DNA from: Gammaproteobacteria bacterium
Lineage (GTDB): Bacteria > Pseudomonadota > Gammaproteobacteria > Pseudomonadales > Pseudohongiellaceae
Assembly: GCA_030645995.1 (NCBI GenBank)
Contig: JAUSMU010000109.1
Span: 1 to 34,092 of the forward strand
Direction: 5' to 3'
DNA length: 34,092 nucleotides
In this document: in pieces, positions 25,454 through 33,153 of the stretch
Layout: every line of letters starts with the position of its first letter
Numbering within the stretch: the first letter of the stretch is position 1
Notes under the pieces: model-generated
What the model was told of the DNA's origin: nothing
Seen by the model: only the letters and a program-made list of their open reading frames with translations
The model's database searches: none
Translations under genes and position numbers: made by a program

Positions 25454-26062
25454 CTAGAGCCCTCGCCGGATGACCCCCACGCTAATCCCCTCAATCGTGA
25501 ATTGCTGATAGCGTAAATCCACCTCTATCGGTGCAAAATCATCATTCTCGGCAATGAGTTGTAGCTTGAACTTGTTGCGTCCCTTCAAGAGCCGTTTGAC
25601 GGTGACATCCTCGTCGATGCGCGCCACTACGATGTCTCCAGAGTCGGCATCGGTGGTCTTGTGCACCGCCAACAGGTCACCATCGTTGATACCGATCTTG
25701 ATCATGCTGTTGCCCTTGACGGTCAGCAGGAAGTCGGCACGAGGGCGAAAGAAATCCGCTGGAATGTCGCAGTAATCATCGATCGACTCGATTGCCAGAA
25801 TCGGGCTGCCAGCGGCGACCTGCCCGATGATCGGCAGTCCGGTATGTTCCACGGCCGGAAGGCGAATGCCGCGCGAAGTGCCGGGAATCATCTGGATAGC
25901 CTGCTTTCTCTCCAGTGCACGCAGGTGCTCCTCTGCCGCATTGGGTGACTTGAACCCCATCTTTTTGGCAATCTCCGAGCGGGTCGGCGGGAAGCCCGTT
26001 TCCTGCTGGTAATCCTTGATGTAAGCGAGTATTTCGGCTTGACGCGGGGTGAGATTGATCAT
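25454..26062 (-). CDS. lexA: LexA SOS repressor
   Basis: LexA represses DNA-damage genes and is inactivated by RecA-stimulated self-cleavage. The 202-residue product has exactly the E. coli length and numbering: an N-terminal winged helix with recognition region [14 protein letters not shown], the cleavage site Ala84-Gly85 in QVAAGSPI, and the Ser119/Lys156 dyad (KGNSMIK and DVTVKRLLK). A perfect SOS box overlaps its own promoter, so it is autoregulated. No sulA gene follows it, unlike the lexA-sulA arrangement of many pseudomonads; topA converges on it instead. Confidence 0.98.
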   Translation of the reverse strand: MINLTPRQAEILAYIKDYQQETGFPPTRSEIAKKMGFKSPNAAEEHLRALERKQAIQMIPGTSRGIRLPAVEHTGLPIIGQVAAGSPILAIESIDDYCDIPADFFRPRADFLLTVKGNSMIKIGINDGDLLAVHKTTDADSGDIVVARIDEDVTVKRLLKGRNKFKLQLIAENDDFAPIEVDLRYQQFTIEGISVGVIRRGL

Positions 26063-26093
26063 GGTGTCTTCGCCTGCAGAGTAAATAGAAGTG

Positions 26094-26109
26094 CTGTAAG
26101 TATATACAG
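26094..26109 (-). promoter_or_regulatory. LexA operator (SOS box)
   Basis: CTGTAAGTATATACAG fits the gammaproteobacterial SOS consensus CTGT-N8-ACAG perfectly. It is centred about 40 bases upstream of lexA and covers the -10 region of the lexA promoter, so LexA binding there would block its own transcription. It is also about 23 bases upstream of the nagZ -35, too far to be sure of an effect on nagZ. Confidence 0.93.
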
Positions 26110-26126
26110 CTGCGCCCGGATGACAA
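26099..26126 (-). promoter_or_regulatory. lexA promoter
   Basis: Read on the minus strand, TTGTCA (26126-26121) and TATACT (26104-26099) are separated by 16 bases, each one mismatch from consensus. The start point would be near 26092, giving a short leader of about 30 bases. The -10 box lies inside the SOS box. Confidence 0.8.
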
Positions 26127-26131
26127 GTGCT

Positions 26132-26160
26132 TTGCTCGCTCCGCCTGAATTTGTGATAAT
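26132..26160 (+). promoter_or_regulatory. candidate extended -10 promoter for nagZ-hpt
   Basis: TTGCTC (26132-26137) and GATAAT (26155-26160) are 17 bases apart, and TGT immediately before the -10 box gives the extended -10 element. Transcription would start near 26167 and read nagZ and hpt. It is back to back with the lexA promoter. Confidence 0.6.
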
Positions 26161-26205
26161 CCCGCGTCCCGATCCAATCCGGCCCCGGAGGCCTCTCTGT
26201 CCGTC

Positions 26206-27270
26206 ATGACTCAGAACAGCACACACAACAGCCCGCCTGTTTCGGCCCGCGCACCGGGTGTCCTCATGCTCGATCTGTATGGTTTGCAGCTGCAGGCGGA
26301 GGAGCGTGATCTGTTGCGCTCGCCGCAGGTGGGCGGCGTCATTCTCTTCGCACGCAACTACGCGGACCCGGTGCAGTTGCGTGCGTTGACCGCAGAGATG
26401 CGTGCCTGCAATCCTGATCTGCTGATTGCCGTGGATCAGGAGGGGGGCAGGGTGCAGCGCCTGCAGAAGGGGTTTACACGTCTACCGCCAATGCTGCGCT
26501 TCTCGCGCTGCTGGGACGAGGATTCAGGTTATGCGATCGAGCAGGCCATGCAGTGCGGCTGGCTCATGGCCGCCGAGGTACTGGCCAGTGGCATTGATTT
26601 CAGTTTTGCTCCCGTCCTCGATCTGCACACTGGCCTGAGCCAGGTGATCGGCAATCGTGCCTTCGCCGCTGATCCGGAGCGAGTCAGCGTTCTGGCCAGA
26701 GCCTTCATGAGTGGCATGCACGACGCCGGCATGGCGACTACTGGCAAGCACTTCCCCGGGCATGGCAACGTGGCGGCGGATTCGCACACAGACATCCCCG
26801 TCGATACCCGCACCCTTGCTCAGATTCATGAGCAGGATCTGCAGCCTTTCGCGCGCTGCCTCGGGCTTCTGGATGCCGTAATGCCAGCCCATGTGATCTA
26901 TGAAAAGGTTGATTCTGCCTGCGCCGGGTTTTCGAAGTATTGGCTGCAGACGGTGCTGCGCGGCGAGCTGGGCTTCGATGGTGTCATCTTCAGCGACGAT
27001 CTGGTGATGGCGGGCGCTACTGCAGCAGGCGGTATGGAGCAGCGCGTCGATGCCGCACTCGGGGCGGGTTGTGACATGATTCTGGTCTGCAATGATCGCG
27101 AACAGGCTTTGCGGGCGCTGGCCCATCTGGAGAGTTTGCAGATGCCGGGCAATCCGCACCTGACGCGCATGCAGCATCGTCAGCGCTGGACCCCAGAGCT
27201 ACTGGAGCAGTCGGAACAGTGGGGCAGGGCGAGAGGGCTCGTGGAAGAATTGACCCGGGAGGCATCATGA
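26206..27270 (+). CDS. nagZ: beta-N-acetylglucosaminidase of cell-wall recycling
   Basis: NagZ is a cytoplasmic family 3 glycoside hydrolase that removes GlcNAc from anhydromuropeptides during peptidoglycan recycling and, where AmpC exists, influences beta-lactamase induction. The 354-residue product has VDQEGGRVQRL, the signature KHFPGHG (181-187), the catalytic His194 loop (DSHTDIP) and the nucleophile Asp264 in FSDDLVM. It is a single-domain enzyme, as expected for NagZ. CGGAGG at 26186-26191 is rather far (14 bases) from the ATG. The stop overlaps the hpt start (ATGA). Confidence 0.96.
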   Translation: MTQNSTHNSPPVSARAPGVLMLDLYGLQLQAEERDLLRSPQVGGVILFARNYADPVQLRALTAEMRACNPDLLIAVDQEGGRVQRLQKGFTRLPPMLRFSRCWDEDSGYAIEQAMQCGWLMAAEVLASGIDFSFAPVLDLHTGLSQVIGNRAFAADPERVSVLARAFMSGMHDAGMATTGKHFPGHGNVAADSHTDIPVDTRTLAQIHEQDLQPFARCLGLLDAVMPAHVIYEKVDSACAGFSKYWLQTVLRGELGFDGVIFSDDLVMAGATAAGGMEQRVDAALGAGCDMILVCNDREQALRALAHLESLQMPGNPHLTRMQHRQRWTPELLEQSEQWGRARGLVEELTREAS

Positions 27271-27815
27271 TCGAAGAAATCAAACGCGTACTGCAGGAGG
27301 CACGCTGCCTGTTCACCGGGCAGGAGGTCGAGGCGGCACTGGACCGCATGGCCGCTGCGATTACCCTTGAACTGGCCGACAGCAATCCCGTGGTACTGAG
27401 CGTGATGACGGGGGCTGTAGTCGTCGCAGGCAAACTTCTGCCGAGATTGTCTTTTCCTTTGCAGGTCGATTATCTGCACGCCACTCGCTACCGCGAAAGG
27501 CTCACGGGCACAGATCTGCAATGGAAGGCATATCCGACGATTCCATTGCGTGGACGTAACGTGCTGATCGTGGATGACATTCTGGACGAAGGCGACACTC
27601 TGGCTGGCATCGTCAATTATTGCCTCCAGCAGGAGGCGACGAGCGTCAAGTGTGCGGTGCTGGTAGATAAACAGCACGATCGGCGCACACCAGTACTTCC
27701 GCAGGCCGACTTCACCGCTCTGGTGGCGCCGGACAGTTATCTGTTTGGTTACGGGATGGACTACAAAGGCTATCTGCGCAACGCCCCCGGCATTTATGCC
27801 GTGGCCGGAACCTGA
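27267..27815 (+). CDS. hpt: hypoxanthine-guanine phosphoribosyltransferase
   Basis: This salvage enzyme joins hypoxanthine or guanine to PRPP. The 182-residue product has the flexible-loop segment LHATRYRERLTG and the PRPP motif VLIVDDILDEGDTL (99-112), and VLVDKQHDRR downstream. I chose the ATG at 27267, which has GGGAGG at 27257-27262 and overlaps the nagZ stop; an upstream in-frame start would add 16 residues inside nagZ. Substrate range (hypoxanthine or guanine) cannot be read from sequence alone. The 3' end overlaps mnmH on the other strand by 22 bases. Confidence 0.93.
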   Translation: MIEEIKRVLQEARCLFTGQEVEAALDRMAAAITLELADSNPVVLSVMTGAVVVAGKLLPRLSFPLQVDYLHATRYRERLTGTDLQWKAYPTIPLRGRNVLIVDDILDEGDTLAGIVNYCLQQEATSVKCAVLVDKQHDRRTPVLPQADFTALVAPDSYLFGYGMDYKGYLRNAPGIYAVAGT

Positions 27816-28924
27816 GCCCAGGCGAGAAATTCCTCGCCACTGCCTTCGAAGCTGACGCTTACCTGACGCTTACTCAGCTGATACGCGTACATGGGGTCGT
27901 AGTAATGCTGCAACAGCTTGACGATCCAGACGGCGTGCGCGTCTGTATCGCCGGAGTCCGCCTGTATTCTGAGCGCTTCCTGCATGTCTCCAGCAATTTC
28001 CTGATAACGATCTCCGCCCAGCCGTCGCTGAATGCGCGCAAGGCTGCCTTGCAGGTATTGTGAGAAGCGGGTGAATCCGAGAGCGGGATCGAGCTCTTGA
28101 AACTCACGCAGATTCTCGCGGATATAGTCATTGAGAATCGTGTTGGTGCGAATCTCAAGTGGTGCCCGAATCAAGGCGAGCGGGGAGCGACGCATCGCTT
28201 CGTAAAGTGGGTGTGGCACGGACAGCGAGCCGATTGCCTTGCTCTCGTCCTCAAGATACCAAACCCCTGCGTCCAGCGCTGCCAGTTGCAGAAAGCGAAT
28301 GGCCAGCGCGTTCTCGAAGTTGATCTGCTCCGGTTGACCACCGAGCTGACTGCCGAAGGCCGAGCCTCTGTGTCCGGCCAGCCCTTCGAGATCTGCAGAA
28401 GCAGTGAGACTGCGCAGCAGAGCCGTCTTGCCGGAGCCAGTTGGGCCGGCGACTACAACGAAATGCCGTGTCTCGCTGACCTCGTCTATCGTTTCTGTCA
28501 GAAATTGGCGTAGCGCTTTGTACCCGCCCGGCACTCTTGGAATATGAACGCCAGCGTCGGCCAGCCATTGCTGGGCAATCTGCGAACGCAATCCACCCCT
28601 GAAACAATACAGCCAGCCTTGCGGGTTTGCCTGTTGCCACTGCTTCCATGCCGCTACCCGTTGTTCCTTGATTTCTCCGCACACCAGACGATGTCCCAGT
28701 TCGATGGCAGCCTGCTGTCCGGTTTGTTTGTAGGTTGTACCGACGCGGCGGCGCTCATCGTCATCGAGAAGAGGCAGATTGCTGGCGAGTGGGAAGGCTC
28801 CTTTGACGAATTCAATCGGTGCGCGCACGTCCAGCAGGGGAATCTTGTCCAGGAATAGGGATCGATAGAAGCTGCGTGCCGCATCCGGTGCTTGGAGAGT
28901 AGTGTGCTGAGAAGTGCTGTTCAT
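27794..28924 (-). CDS. mnmH: tRNA 2-selenouridine synthase
   Basis: MnmH (SelU, YbbB) replaces sulfur by selenium at the wobble 2-thiouridine of some tRNAs, through a geranylated intermediate, using selenophosphate. The 376-residue product has an N-terminal rhodanese domain (LLDVRAPIEFVKGAFPLASN) with catalytic Cys107 in YCFRGGLRSQ, and a P-loop domain with Walker A GPTGSGKTAL (160-169). I chose the ATG at 28924; a longer frame adds 35 residues of mostly hydrophobic sequence with no relation to the family. No selD lies in the window. Its stop overlaps the hpt end by 22 bases. Confidence 0.93.
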   Translation of the reverse strand: MNSTSQHTTLQAPDAARSFYRSLFLDKIPLLDVRAPIEFVKGAFPLASNLPLLDDDERRRVGTTYKQTGQQAAIELGHRLVCGEIKEQRVAAWKQWQQANPQGWLYCFRGGLRSQIAQQWLADAGVHIPRVPGGYKALRQFLTETIDEVSETRHFVVVAGPTGSGKTALLRSLTASADLEGLAGHRGSAFGSQLGGQPEQINFENALAIRFLQLAALDAGVWYLEDESKAIGSLSVPHPLYEAMRRSPLALIRAPLEIRTNTILNDYIRENLREFQELDPALGFTRFSQYLQGSLARIQRRLGGDRYQEIAGDMQEALRIQADSGDTDAHAVWIVKLLQHYYDPMYAYQLSKRQVSVSFEGSGEEFLAWAQVPATA

Positions 28925-29047
28925 CGACGACTGCTGTTCAAGGTATGAGAAAGGCGGTCGATATATCACGAATAGAAGCATAGCGACAAGGGGAATCCGA
29001 GACGTGATGAATGTCTGGACAGGAAGCACAGGCGTAGAGAGTTGGGT

Positions 29048-30736
29048 ATGAGGGAAGTTGCCGATTCAGCGCGCGCACCGGGGTGGTGGTGGCCATTACG
29101 TCAGCACAGAAGGTGGCTGCTGTGTGGGGGCCTGCCAGTTGCTGGTGCGGTCGCAGCACTGATCTTCATGCTGGAACCCGTTTTCGAATCGCGAGCCCTG
29201 GTAGAGGTGCAGGTCGTTGCCGCCGGAGCCGCCGCCGATTCTTCGCAGCGTGGCATCTCCAGCGCTGCAGCACTGGCGGAAAATGCCCAGTTTCTGCATT
29301 CCGAATTCATGAACACGCAGCGTGAAATCGTGGCATCGGCGACAGTCGCCGGTATTTCGCGCCCGTCATTGCGTGTGGAGGTGGTACCGCAGACCCACCT
29401 GCTTGCAGTTCACTATCTGGCCAATGATCCCCGCACAGCCCAGGCAGGCGTGGAATCGGTGGTCAGCGCTTATGTTGATTACACCACTCGAACCCAGGTC
29501 GAACAGGTTGCGGATGCTGCCGCGCTACTGATCAGGAAACTGGAGAGCGTGATCGATGCACCGGCATTGCATTTGAGGGATGTCGGGGTCATTGAGGAGC
29601 CATTTGCGGACTTTCCAGTGACTGCAAACCTGCCAGTGACAGGAGAGCTTCTGCCCGCTGATCTACCTCTTGCCGCCCCCTTGCAGTCGTTCAAAGAGGC
29701 CGATGCGCTTGGTGGCGTGCTTGGAACTGCATTAGTGCAGAGAGTGGTGGAGAGCTACGACGATTCTCTGGACAACCTGGTCGATGCACGCGTCATTGAT
29801 CCCGCCAGCCTGCCTCAAGAACCTCTGCCAGGGCCGCATCCGCTCTGGATTTTTCTCGGTTATCTCAGTGCAGTGGCCGTCCCCGCTGCCATTCTGGTGG
29901 CCAGATTTTACTGGCGGGATACCTTGGATTTTTCGACAGACATTCAGCGGCAGCTCGGCCTGCCCTGCCTCGGCAGCCTGCCTGCCGTGCATGCCGGGGT
30001 GAACCCTGACGGTGTGATGGACGCCGACTTCGGCGCCGCAGTGCATAGCCTGCGTACCGCTGTGCAGCTGCTGCGCCCCCCGCAGGAGACGCTTGAGCAG
30101 TTTCCCTGTGGCAGGATCATTCTGGTGACATCCGGGAGTAAGGGTGAGGGTAAGACAACGGTGGCGACCAATCTTGCGCTGGCTCTGGGGCGCATGGAAA
30201 AAGTCCTCCTGATCGATGCCGATATGCGCGGCAAGCGCAGCTGTTTGGGAGTGCCTGCCGGTGCGCCGGGCCTGTCGCATCTGATAGCAGGAGCTGCCCA
30301 GCTCCGTGATTGTATGCACAGCCTCGTCGACCGGCGCGTTGACGTCATCCCGGCGGGCATCATGCCGCCCAATCCGCAGGAGCTGCTGGCCAGCAAACGC
30401 TTTCGCAGAGTACTGGATATGCTGGAGCGTCGTTATGACACGATTGTCGTGGACGCTCCGGCTCTGGAAGACGCGCGGGATACGCTGCAGTTGGCCCGGC
30501 ACTGTGGTGACCTGCTGTTCGTTATCGGAGCAGGGGGCACGCGGGTAGCAAACGCAAGAGAGCATTTGACGCAATTATGTGAGAACGGAGTGAAGGTCAG
30601 CGGTGTGGTGCTCAATCGTGTCGGCCACGCTGGCCAATCTGCAGGAAGTCACCTGGAATCGGGTAAGGAGAAGGCGTTGTCAAAGCAAGCACAGGGCACG
30701 CAGCAGGGCGCTGCCGGAACGAGGGCCTTCGCATGA
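29048..30736 (+). CDS. Wzz/BY-kinase-like polysaccharide co-polymerase ATPase
   Basis: The 562-residue product has the layout of chain-length determinant/tyrosine-kinase fusions: membrane helix at about 24-41, a periplasmic region of about 220 residues, a second helix at about 266-287, and a cytoplasmic ParA/CpsD-type ATPase with Walker A GSKGEGKTT (363-371), Walker A' VLLIDADMRG (386-395) and Walker B IVVDAP (466-471). Two features are odd. The tail after Tyr463 has no tyrosine at all, so the usual autophosphorylated Tyr cluster is missing. The periplasmic part is also short, with a Pro-rich DFPVTANLPVTGELLPADLP segment. No other polysaccharide gene is nearby. ATG 29048 is preferred over TTG 29042. 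Confidence 0.85.
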   Translation: MREVADSARAPGWWWPLRQHRRWLLCGGLPVAGAVAALIFMLEPVFESRALVEVQVVAAGAAADSSQRGISSAAALAENAQFLHSEFMNTQREIVASATVAGISRPSLRVEVVPQTHLLAVHYLANDPRTAQAGVESVVSAYVDYTTRTQVEQVADAAALLIRKLESVIDAPALHLRDVGVIEEPFADFPVTANLPVTGELLPADLPLAAPLQSFKEADALGGVLGTALVQRVVESYDDSLDNLVDARVIDPASLPQEPLPGPHPLWIFLGYLSAVAVPAAILVARFYWRDTLDFSTDIQRQLGLPCLGSLPAVHAGVNPDGVMDADFGAAVHSLRTAVQLLRPPQETLEQFPCGRIILVTSGSKGEGKTTVATNLALALGRMEKVLLIDADMRGKRSCLGVPAGAPGLSHLIAGAAQLRDCMHSLVDRRVDVIPAGIMPPNPQELLASKRFRRVLDMLERRYDTIVVDAPALEDARDTLQLARHCGDLLFVIGAGGTRVANAREHLTQLCENGVKVSGVVLNRVGHAGQSAGSHLESGKEKALSKQAQGTQQGAAGTRAFA

Positions 30737-31080
30737 ATCTAGATGAGTTGCAGGCCATGCTGGATACGGGTGACTGTATGGTGCAGCGTCAGCCTGCTCA
30801 GGTTGCCGGAGCCTCGGCCACCGTCGCAGCGGCAATTGCCGACGTCTCCCGGGCGCAAGCGCCAGTCAGACTGGTGCCGCGACCGCCACAGACAGCGTCA
30901 ACCGAATCTCAGCCAACGAGCCAACCAGCCACCTTGCAGGAGCGTCTGCACGAGATCGAGATGGCGCAGAAGCTGGGCTATCTGCTGTGCCGCTGCAGCT
31001 GGCCGCCGCAGATCATGGTGCTCACGGGCTCCGACCACGTTTACCGCTGTCGCCGCTGTTCCCGGGTGCGGGAAATGTAA
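30733..31080 (+). CDS. small protein with C-terminal zinc-ribbon-like cysteines, function unknown
   Basis: I do not recognise this 115-residue protein. The N-terminal half is Ala/Pro/Gln-rich and probably disordered. From about residue 67 there is a helix (LQERLHEIEMAQKLGYLL), then Cys86-x-Cys88 and Cys106-x2-Cys109 around SWPPQIMVLTGSDHVYRCRRC, which looks like a compact zinc ribbon. Its ATG overlaps the stop of the Wzz/BY-kinase-like gene (ATGA), so the two are translationally coupled and may work together. Confidence 0.75.
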   Translation: MNLDELQAMLDTGDCMVQRQPAQVAGASATVAAAIADVSRAQAPVRLVPRPPQTASTESQPTSQPATLQERLHEIEMAQKLGYLLCRCSWPPQIMVLTGSDHVYRCRRCSRVREM

Positions 31081-31169
31081 GGGTTGGCAAGCAAAATGCT
31101 ACACAAGGGTATCCAGTGGTCCACCGGCAGCGAGTTGCCGGACACTGAGCACGGAGAGGAACCCTGAAG

Positions 31170-31820
31170 ATGCTGAAATTTCCATTGCTTGCCATTTGTA
31201 TTGCGCCGCTGCTTTCCTGCACCGGAATGCAGGCGCTATACAACGATGGCGTAGCCTTTTCCGACCATATCGGACTCACCTCGGATCATCAGGTGGAGCG
31301 GAATGCCCATTGGGTGCTGTCACAAGACACCAGTTTTTACGTGGCGATGAGCGGTATCAATGAGCTGATTGCGCTGACGGTCCCGACCGCGCTGCCAGCG
31401 ACGGTAGATACCAATCCACCAGATCAGGTAAGTGACCTGCTGATGAGCGAAATTGGTCTGCGCTTTCCCCGGGTAATGCGGGCTGGAGAGGTGGAGTCAA
31501 TCTTCAGCGCTCGCCAGAGTGCGGCCAGCAGCGGTTTGGACTACGTGGTATACCCGCGACTGCTGCTCTGGGAGGATACTGCGGGCACCTGGTCAGAAAT
31601 TGCCGACACTCTTCGATATACCGATTCGCCTGCATTGCTCGATGGTTTTGGTCTCGATCGTGCCCGTCTGCAGCTGACGTTGCTGGAGGTCAACAGTGGC
31701 CGCATCATGGATGTCGTCGCCATCGACAGCCGAGGTGGACTGTTGGCACTGTATCAGGAGAACCCGCAACGTCTTCTCGCGTCTGCACTTGGCCGTTACG
31801 TCGATAGTCTGGTACCTTGA
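31170..31820 (+). CDS. putative lipoprotein, resembling DUF4823
   Basis: The 216-residue product has a signal peptide ending in the lipobox LLSC with Cys17 as the predicted lipidated residue. The mature part contains GLDYVVYPRLLLWEDTAGTW and then LQLTLLEVNSGRIMDVVAID, a pattern that resembles DUF4823 lipoproteins of gammaproteobacteria. The family function is unknown and my assignment is from memory of the pattern. A good ribosome-binding site (GGAGAGGAA, 31153-31161) precedes the ATG. A stem-loop lies in the 89-base gap before it. Confidence 0.75.
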   Translation: MLKFPLLAICIAPLLSCTGMQALYNDGVAFSDHIGLTSDHQVERNAHWVLSQDTSFYVAMSGINELIALTVPTALPATVDTNPPDQVSDLLMSEIGLRFPRVMRAGEVESIFSARQSAASSGLDYVVYPRLLLWEDTAGTWSEIADTLRYTDSPALLDGFGLDRARLQLTLLEVNSGRIMDVVAIDSRGGLLALYQENPQRLLASALGRYVDSLVP

Positions 31821-31871
31821 ATTCGCGTCTGCAGCCCGGCCTGGGCTGAACCTGAGCGGATTCGCCCCTTG

Positions 31872-32486
31872 ATGATGACCCGTCTGCCGACTGACCTGCT
31901 AACTGATGTGCCAGCTGATGTGCCAGCGGGAATCCCGCCTCGGGAACCTGAGCATCTGCTGCGCGCCCTGGATGCCGTGCCGCAACCTGCTCCCGTACAT
32001 CTTTGGAATCCTCCCTGGTGCGGTGAAATTGATATCCTCATTGCCCGTGATGGTCGGTGGTACCACGAAGGTCGCCCGGTACTGCGGCATACGCTGGTGC
32101 AGTTGTTTTCCTCTTTGCTGCGGCTGGAGCCCGACGGTCGCCACGTGCTTGTAACCCCCGTAGAGAAGCTCGGTATTCGGGTCGAAGACTGCCCGTTTGT
32201 CGCGCAATTGCTGGAGAGCGAAGGGCAGGGCCTGGAACAGGTGCTGCGGTTCAGCCTCAATACCGGTGAAGTGGTGATCGCCGGGCACGATCACCCGCTC
32301 ATGGTGGAATCATTGACGGACGAGCCTCATCCGGTGCTGATGGTTCGAGATGGGCTGCGAGCACTGATCGCTCGCAGTGTCTTCTATCAACTGGTAGAAC
32401 TGTCAGAGGAGCAGGATATTGAGGGGCGCTCGGTGCTGGTTGTCTGGAGCCTTGGCAGCCGTTTCGAGTTAGGGAGTCTCGCGTAA
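31872..32486 (+). CDS. DUF1285 family protein
   Basis: This protein has about 204 residues, and its core is diagnostic of DUF1285: HLWNPPWCGEIDILIARDGRW, LVTPVEKLGIRVEDCPFVA, then the C-terminal LMVRDGLRALIARSVFYQLVEL. The family is cytoplasmic with no established function. The first 40 residues are an added Pro/Asp-rich region (TDVPADVPAG) encoded partly by an exact 12-base tandem repeat. Start codons TTG-ATG-ATG at 31869-31877 are adjacent; I use ATG 31872. It ends 22 bases before the 3' end of a convergent small lipoprotein gene. Confidence 0.88.
   Translation: MMTRLPTDLLTDVPADVPAGIPPREPEHLLRALDAVPQPAPVHLWNPPWCGEIDILIARDGRWYHEGRPVLRHTLVQLFSSLLRLEPDGRHVLVTPVEKLGIRVEDCPFVAQLLESEGQGLEQVLRFSLNTGEVVIAGHDHPLMVESLTDEPHPVLMVRDGLRALIARSVFYQLVELSEEQDIEGRSVLVVWSLGSRFELGSLA
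31903..31926 (+). repeat. exact 12-base tandem repeat in the DUF1285 gene
   Basis: CTGATGTGCCAG occurs twice in direct succession (31903-31914 and 31915-31926). Because the unit is a multiple of three it keeps the frame and encodes the DVPADVPA section of the variable N-terminus. Copy number could vary between strains. Confidence 0.8.
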
Positions 32487-32508
32487 TGGCCGGTTGAAGC
32501 GGCATCGG

Positions 32509-32814
32509 TTACTGGAGAGGAGCACCTCTGCTGATCGGGCCGGGCTGTCGATCGGAGCGTGTGGTTCTCACCGTTGCAGGTCGCAGGCCATCAACAGCCG
32601 CCTCGGTCACCGAGATTGCCGCTTGAGAGACAACTTTTGCCGCCTCCTTGCCGTGGGCAATGCCTGCATCTGCACCCTTCACGCTCAGTTGTGCCACCCT
32701 GGCGACACTGTGCTGGGCCGGGGCCATGATGAAACCGCAGCCCGTGAGGGGTGTGGACAGCGCCAGAAGCAATATCACCAGTCTTGTCTTTCCAATCGTC
32801 AGTGTTCTTCTCAT
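32509..32814 (-). CDS. small putative lipoprotein, function unknown
   Basis: The 101-residue product has a basic N-terminus, a hydrophobic stretch and the lipobox LTGC with Cys26 as the predicted lipidation site. The mature part is short and Ala/Val-rich (KVVSQAAISVTEAAVDGL) with a basic, Pro-containing tail and no recognised domain. I chose ATG 32814, which has GAGGAG seven bases upstream; a TTG at 32829 is possible but has no such site. It stands alone on the minus strand between the DUF1285 gene and the etf genes. Confidence 0.7.
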   Translation of the reverse strand: MRRTLTIGKTRLVILLLALSTPLTGCGFIMAPAQHSVARVAQLSVKGADAGIAHGKEAAKVVSQAAISVTEAAVDGLRPATVRTTRSDRQPGPISRGAPLQ

Positions 32815-33153
32815 GATTGCTCCTCGCAAAATTCCATAGAGGCGTCACCCGGATGAGCGCCCAGAATATCCTCCAGAGATGAGCAATTCTTATGCCGACA
32901 ATGCGGAACTCACCCATCTGATGAGGATGTTGTGAGTTGAAGAGCAGCGACAATGCATTGTCAATTTGGCGCAGAAAAGAGCTGTTCACATGGGCCACGG
33001 CCGGTCCTGACTTGTTGACGCATGGGGACAAACCCGGCATCATTACCAGCCTTTTGCAGGCCATCCGACGCAGCCTTAAGACAACGGAAATGTCTGTCTG
33101 CAGTGCGAGTTACAACTACTCTTTTTACTTCTATCATCAAATTTGGAGAATCC
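32815..33153. other. 339-base intergenic region with inverted repeats upstream of etfB
   Basis: No coding sequence is convincing here. An imperfect hairpin is present with AACTCAC (32907-32913) and GTGAGTT (32932-32938) as outer arms and CATC/GATG as inner arms. A perfect 14-base palindrome GACAATGCATTGTC follows at 32949-32962. A candidate promoter lies at 33015-33043. The region has no gene for the ETF-ubiquinone oxidoreductase that often stands upstream of etfB. Confidence 0.6.
33015..33043 (+). promoter_or_regulatory. candidate promoter for etfBA
   Basis: TTGACG (33015-33020) and CATCAT (33038-33043) are 17 bases apart; the -35 has one mismatch and the -10 two. The leader to etfB would be about 105 bases. 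A weaker alternative, TTACAA with TATCAT (33110-33137, spacer 16), would leave almost no leader. The palindrome at 32949-32962 is about 50 bases upstream of the -35, a position suited to an activator or distal operator. Confidence 0.35.

Noticed and set aside
29732-30574. 280-codon minus-strand frame within the Wzz/BY-kinase-like gene
   Set aside because: It is antisense to intact Walker motifs and has no supporting features.
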